Below, piece after piece: positions 7,012 to 9,914 of a stretch of 9,914 nt of DNA. The stretch spans positions 1 through 9,914 of the forward strand of contig JAISEZ010000237.1 of the NCBI GenBank assembly GCA_031263835.1, written 5' to 3'. The notes under the pieces are model-generated. The model was not told where the DNA came from. It was given only the letters and a program-made list of their open reading frames with translations, and did no database searches. Each line of letters begins with the position of its first letter. Within the stretch, counting starts at the first letter, position 1. The translations under genes and the position numbers were made by a program. This DNA is from Tannerella sp. Lineage in GTDB: Bacteria > Bacteroidota > Bacteroidia > Bacteroidales > Tannerellaceae.

Positions 7012-9483
7012 TTAAAATTTATAGGTATAGGAAAAGGACGGAATAAGGGGAAAAAGACTGTACTCAATCATGACCGCCTTCCGCGGCGCGCCGCCGTTCG
7101 GCCCGTCGCCGTCCGGACGGGCCATCACCGGATTCAGCCGGCAGTAGGCGTTGTAAACGCTCAGGTTCCAGATGGCCATGCGTCCCTTTTTCTTCGGACG
7201 GTAGAAGTTGAAACCGAGGTCCAGCCGGTGACAGTCGCTCATCCGGTAATTGTTGCGCGAGCTGTAATAAGGCATTCCGTCGAGGGGGATGCTGGAGGCG
7301 CCCTGCCTGTTGCCGTCCGTCTCGCCGGGCAGCAGGGGAGGCTTTTCGTAATGCTCGAGGGCGACCGTCATCCGGTTGCCGCTGAAATACGTCCAGCTGC
7401 CGTTCAGTTCGAGCCGGTCGTTCAGCCTGTAGCAGGCCACGACGTTCACCTTGTGACGGTTGTCATACTTCGCCCAAAAGCGGCGCCCGTCATTGATTTC
7501 GCCGCCGGGAAACTGCCGGTCGACCCACGAAAGCCCGTAACCGACCCATCCCGTCAGTTTGCCGGTCGACCGCTGCGCGAGCAGTTCCAGTCCGTAAGCC
7601 GTGCCCCGGCCCGTCGCCACGCGCTGCTGCCAGCCGGCGGAGGGCATGAACATCGACACGCCGTCGCGGTATTCGATGACGTTGTGCAGCGTCTTGTACC
7701 AGGCTTCGAGCGAAAAGTCATACGTCCTGTGCAAATTATAGTAGGCGCCGGCCGAAAACTGGCCGGCATACATCGGGCGGATGTTTTTCGTCACGGGCAC
7801 CCACAGGTCGGTCGGCAGGCTGACGGTGGAGGAGGACAGCAGGTGGACGTACTGGTTCATCCCCGAACAGGCGGCCTTGACCGACAGGCTTTCGCCGAGC
7901 AGGAACCGGGCGGAGACGCGGGGCTGCAGGCCGGTATAGGTATGACCGTCGACGTGGAAGAGGGAAAAGTGCAGGCCGGCATTGATTTTCACCCGGCCGG
8001 AAAGCGTCACGTCGTCCTCGGCATAGACGGCCCATTCGTGTGCGCGCACCCTGTCGTTGTGATACTGGAGGGTGTCGCCGGTCTGGACGCCGGCATGACC
8101 GTAGGAGTTCGCCGTACCGTTTTCTTCCGGGCGGAACGTGTGAAACAGGTAGTTGCTCCCGAAGCGGATGTAATGGTTCGGATGCGGCGTATAGTCGAAG
8201 TCCGTCCGGTAGCCGATGTCCCGAATGCCGGAACTGTAGTGCATCGTCATGCTGCTTTGGTCGGTAAGCAGGCCGTTTTCCTTCTCTTCCGACCGTTCGT
8301 ACATCCGGATGCGGGAATGGAAGCGGCTGTATATGACGCTCATGTTGCCGAAGAGTTGCGCGCTGAAGATGTAATTCCAGTTGAGGGAAGCCAGCCGGTT
8401 ACCCCAGTTCCACCTGAGGCCGTTCGCGGAAAGGGATTCGGTCCGGTCCCACTCATACCGGTGCAGCCATTCCTGCCGCACGTTGAAGGCGTCTTCGCCC
8501 GAATACCAGTTGAGGTACATCCGGCTGCGGTCGGAGAACCTGTAATTCAGCTTGGCGTTCAGGTCGTAGAAATGGTATCCCCCATAATCCTTTTCATCTT
8601 CCATCTGCGAGTTGGCTATCAGGAAAGCGGGCGTGGTGAGCAGGTCGAGATACGTCCGTCGGAAGGCGACGCTGAAGGAGGCTTTGTCCCTGACCAGCGG
8701 CCCTTCCAGCTGAATTCTGGAAGAAATCAGCCCGAGCGTAAACGAGCCGTGATAGTCCTGCATGTTTCCGTCCTTCGTGCGGACGTCGACCACGGACGAG
8801 AGGCGTCCGCCGAAACGCGCCGGGAAACTGCCCTTGTAGAACTCGGCGCTTTTGACGGCGTCGGTATTGAAGGTCGAGAAAAAGCCGAACAGGTGGTTGA
8901 CGTCGTAAACGGGATTGCCGTCAATCAGGTAGAGGTTTTCGTCCCTGTTGCCGCCGCGGACGTACAGGCCGGAAAAGCCTTCCGTACCGGCCGAGACGCC
9001 GGGCATCTGCTGCAGCACCTTGACCAAATCGACCTCGCCCAGAATGGCGGGTACGGACCTGACCAGCGCCGGCGGCAGGCTCACCGCTCCCAGCTGCGTA
9101 TTCTCGACGCCGGACAGGGCGCCGCGGCGCGCCTCGACGACGATTTCCTCCAGCGTCTCCGAGGCCTCCATCAGCCAGTGAATCACCGTATCGCCCGTCA
9201 GGCGGAAACGGGTTTCCCGCGTCCCGAAGCCCACGTAGGAGACGGACAGTACGACCTCGCCCGGCGGCAGCGAAAGACTGTAGAAACCGTAATTGTTGCT
9301 GACCGTTCCTTTCCGGAGACTGCGGTCGTAGATATTGGCGCCAATCAGCGTTTCGCGCGGGGCGGCATCATAGACGTATCCGCTGACGGTGTACAGTTTC
9401 CCGTTCTGCGCCGCCACGTGCGGGAGGCTCGCGGACAGGAAAAGGATAACCGTAAAAGACCATTGCTTCATGTCAGTTTTCAT
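7012..9483 (-). CDS. TonB-dependent outer-membrane receptor with CarboxypepD_reg-like N-terminal domain
   Basis: The encoded protein has 823 residues. I chose the ATG at 9483 because it leads into a signal peptide (cut near AA-Q26). The ATG at 9471 is nearly as good, and the frame upstream of 9483 lacks leader character. Domains in order: a carboxypeptidase-regulatory-like beta domain (about 31-105, VSGYVYDAAPRETLIGANIY onward), a TonB-box-like LEEIVVEA (111-118), the plug (about 138-240, including LQQMPGV, GLYVRGGNRDENLYLIDG and YKGSFPARFGGRLSSVVDV), then a long 22-strand-type barrel ending in aromatic-terminated SYTYKF. Such receptors bind a ligand outside and import it using TonB/ExbBD energy. 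The protein lacks the SusC-type partner SusD; a DUF4249 lipoprotein follows instead, 12 bp downstream. The ligand cannot be read from sequence. Siderophores, peptides or metal complexes are as likely as glycans. Confidence 0.95.
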   Translation of the reverse strand: MKTDMKQWSFTVILFLSASLPHVAAQNGKLYTVSGYVYDAAPRETLIGANIYDRSLRKGTVSNNYGFYSLSLPPGEVVLSVSYVGFGTRETRFRLTGDTVIHWLMEASETLEEIVVEARRGALSGVENTQLGAVSLPPALVRSVPAILGEVDLVKVLQQMPGVSAGTEGFSGLYVRGGNRDENLYLIDGNPVYDVNHLFGFFSTFNTDAVKSAEFYKGSFPARFGGRLSSVVDVRTKDGNMQDYHGSFTLGLISSRIQLEGPLVRDKASFSVAFRRTYLDLLTTPAFLIANSQMEDEKDYGGYHFYDLNAKLNYRFSDRSRMYLNWYSGEDAFNVRQEWLHRYEWDRTESLSANGLRWNWGNRLASLNWNYIFSAQLFGNMSVIYSRFHSRIRMYERSEEKENGLLTDQSSMTMHYSSGIRDIGYRTDFDYTPHPNHYIRFGSNYLFHTFRPEENGTANSYGHAGVQTGDTLQYHNDRVRAHEWAVYAEDDVTLSGRVKINAGLHFSLFHVDGHTYTGLQPRVSARFLLGESLSVKAACSGMNQYVHLLSSSTVSLPTDLWVPVTKNIRPMYAGQFSAGAYYNLHRTYDFSLEAWYKTLHNVIEYRDGVSMFMPSAGWQQRVATGRGTAYGLELLAQRSTGKLTGWVGYGLSWVDRQFPGGEINDGRRFWAKYDNRHKVNVVACYRLNDRLELNGSWTYFSGNRMTVALEHYEKPPLLPGETDGNRQGASSIPLDGMPYYSSRNNYRMSDCHRLDLGFNFYRPKKKGRMAIWNLSVYNAYCRLNPVMARPDGDGPNGGAPRKAVMIEYSLFPLIPSFSYTYKF

Positions 9484-9554
9484 TTGTAAATAAACGGGTT
9501 CGTCCTTTCTGCCCGGCGGTACGGCCCCGCCGGTACGGAAAGCAAACATGGCTG

Positions 9555-9562
9555 CAAAGATA
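9555..9562 (-). promoter_or_regulatory. Bacteroidota -7 promoter element upstream of the receptor operon
   Basis: The minus strand reads TATCTTTG, an exact TAnnTTTG match 71 bases before the receptor ATG at 9483. No -33 TTG sits at the normal 19-21 base spacing, so use of the site is plausible rather than shown. The heptamer arrays begin about 50 bp further upstream. Confidence 0.45.
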
Positions 9563-9611
9563 ACGGTTCTGCCGGAAACCGGTGCGTTTTTTGCCGGACA
9601 GGATGCAATTT

Positions 9612-9646
9612 GGATAATGGTTAACGGTTAACGGTTAATGGTTAAT
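9612..9646. repeat. 7-bp tandem repeat array (GGTTAAY, five units)
   Basis: Plus-strand units are GGATAAT (9612), GGTTAAC (9619), GGTTAAC (9626), GGTTAAT (9633) and GGTTAAT (9640). The array lies about 130-165 bp upstream of the receptor start and just upstream of the predicted -7 element. No gene covers 9484-9914. Confidence 0.9.
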
Positions 9647-9653
9647 GCGAATC

Positions 9654-9688
9654 AGTAGTTAGTAGTTAGTAGATAGTAGTTAGTAGGG
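9654..9688. repeat. Second 7-bp tandem repeat array (AGTAGTT, five units)
   Basis: Plus-strand units are AGTAGTT (9654), AGTAGTT (9661), AGTAGAT (9668), AGTAGTT (9675) and AGTAGGG (9682). It has the same period and copy number as the neighbouring GGTTAAY array but a different sequence, separated from it by seven bases. Confidence 0.85.
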
Positions 9689-9712
9689 GGTAGCCCAATG
9701 TCATCAGGTTAA

Positions 9713-9900
9713 GGGCTGAAAGCCCGATAATCAATAGCGTAGGGCAACGCCCTACGAACAGGACGCACCACATTCACCAAGCCCCACCGGGGCGAAATCC
9801 GGTTATTCGATTTGATTCCGCCCTTGCAGGGCTTGGTGACGGGTGGCGCCTTTTCCCCACAGGGCGTTGCCCAGTGCTATTGATTTCGCTCTTTCAGAGC
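9713..9900. repeat. Imperfect ~190-bp inverted repeat with nested hairpins (REP/BIME-like element)
   Basis: Two diverged arms face each other across a short centre near 9794-9819. Left-arm hairpins are GGGCT-GAA-AGCCC (9713-9725), CGTAGGGC-AAC-GCCCTACG (9738-9756, perfect 8-bp stem) and GCCCC-ACC-GGGGC (9781-9793). The right arm carries their counterparts in reverse order: GCCCT-TGC-AGGGC (9820-9832), a GGGC-GTT-GCCC hairpin with flanking pairs (9858-9876) and GCTCT-TTC-AGAGC (9888-9900). Linkers also match as reverse complements: AATCAATAGC at 9729-9738 with GCTATTGATT at 9876-9885, and CACCAAGCCC at 9775-9784 with GGGCTTGGTG at 9829-9838. Stem changes are mostly compensatory, which suggests that structure is conserved. 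No coding frame is present. It may be a dispersed REP-like repeat, possibly mobilised in trans, or a transcript-end structure. That is inference. Confidence 0.8.
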
Positions 9901-9914
9901 TATTTACAGCCCAC

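Noticed and set aside
6058..9489. A plus-strand open frame of more than 1,100 codons spanning both the receptor and the DUF4249 gene.
   Set aside because: It is antisense to two well-recognised proteins, runs across their intergenic gap, and its translation is rich in Arg, Val, Gly and His without domain character. High-GC coding on the other strand explains the lack of stops.
9713..9900. CRISPR array or tRNA-like structure, considered because of the repeated short hairpins.
   Set aside because: The repeats are inverted and not evenly spaced with unique spacers, and no tRNA cloverleaf with its conserved T-loop can be drawn.

Overview
The window looks like Bacteroidota, probably Bacteroidales. 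It carries a CarboxypepD_reg/TonB-dependent receptor paired with a DUF4249 lipoprotein, and the start of a type IX secretion (T9SS) C-terminal sorting domain. Most starts lack a Shine-Dalgarno sequence, and Bacteroidota-type TAnnTTTG -7 elements precede three gene groups. The genus cannot be named from this sequence. All seven supported genes, and one short open frame of doubtful status, lie on the minus strand, so transcription runs from high to low coordinates.

Right edge to centre: positions 9484-9914 are non-coding. They hold a roughly 190-bp imperfect inverted repeat built from nested hairpins, two adjacent 7-bp tandem repeat arrays and a -7 element. Next comes a two-gene operon: a TonB-dependent outer-membrane receptor (7012-9483) and, 12 bp downstream, a DUF4249 lipoprotein (5974-6999). 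The stop codon of the lipoprotein gene lies inside an 8-bp tandem repeat array. A second operon follows, led by a -7 element and a GTG start with an unusually strong Shine-Dalgarno. It encodes a PlsC-type acyltransferase (5229-5774) and, 14 bp downstream, a YafV/Nit2-like omega-amidase of the nitrilase superfamily (4426-5214).

Centre to left edge: a lower-GC block with its own -7 element encodes two exported proteins of beta-propeller type (2831-4306 and 1166-2725). They share an S-x-D-G-x-x-W-like repeat and a similar C-terminal beta domain, so they look like diverged tandem paralogues. Eleven bp after the second comes a 63-codon frame (963-1154) that is little more than a twin-arginine lipoprotein leader. 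After another 11 bp comes a secreted T9SS-type cargo protein (1-951), cut off by the window edge inside its sorting domain.

How the genes may work together: the receptor/DUF4249 pair probably imports or binds an unidentified ligand at the outer membrane. The propeller proteins, the leader frame and the T9SS cargo form a separate tightly spaced run of exported proteins, possibly acting on carbohydrates. The acyltransferase and amidase are cytoplasmic or inner-membrane housekeeping functions. I see no sign of a defence system, CRISPR array, transposase or RNA gene. The most unusual content is the orphan leader frame, the propeller pair in its low-GC block, and the repeat-rich segments.
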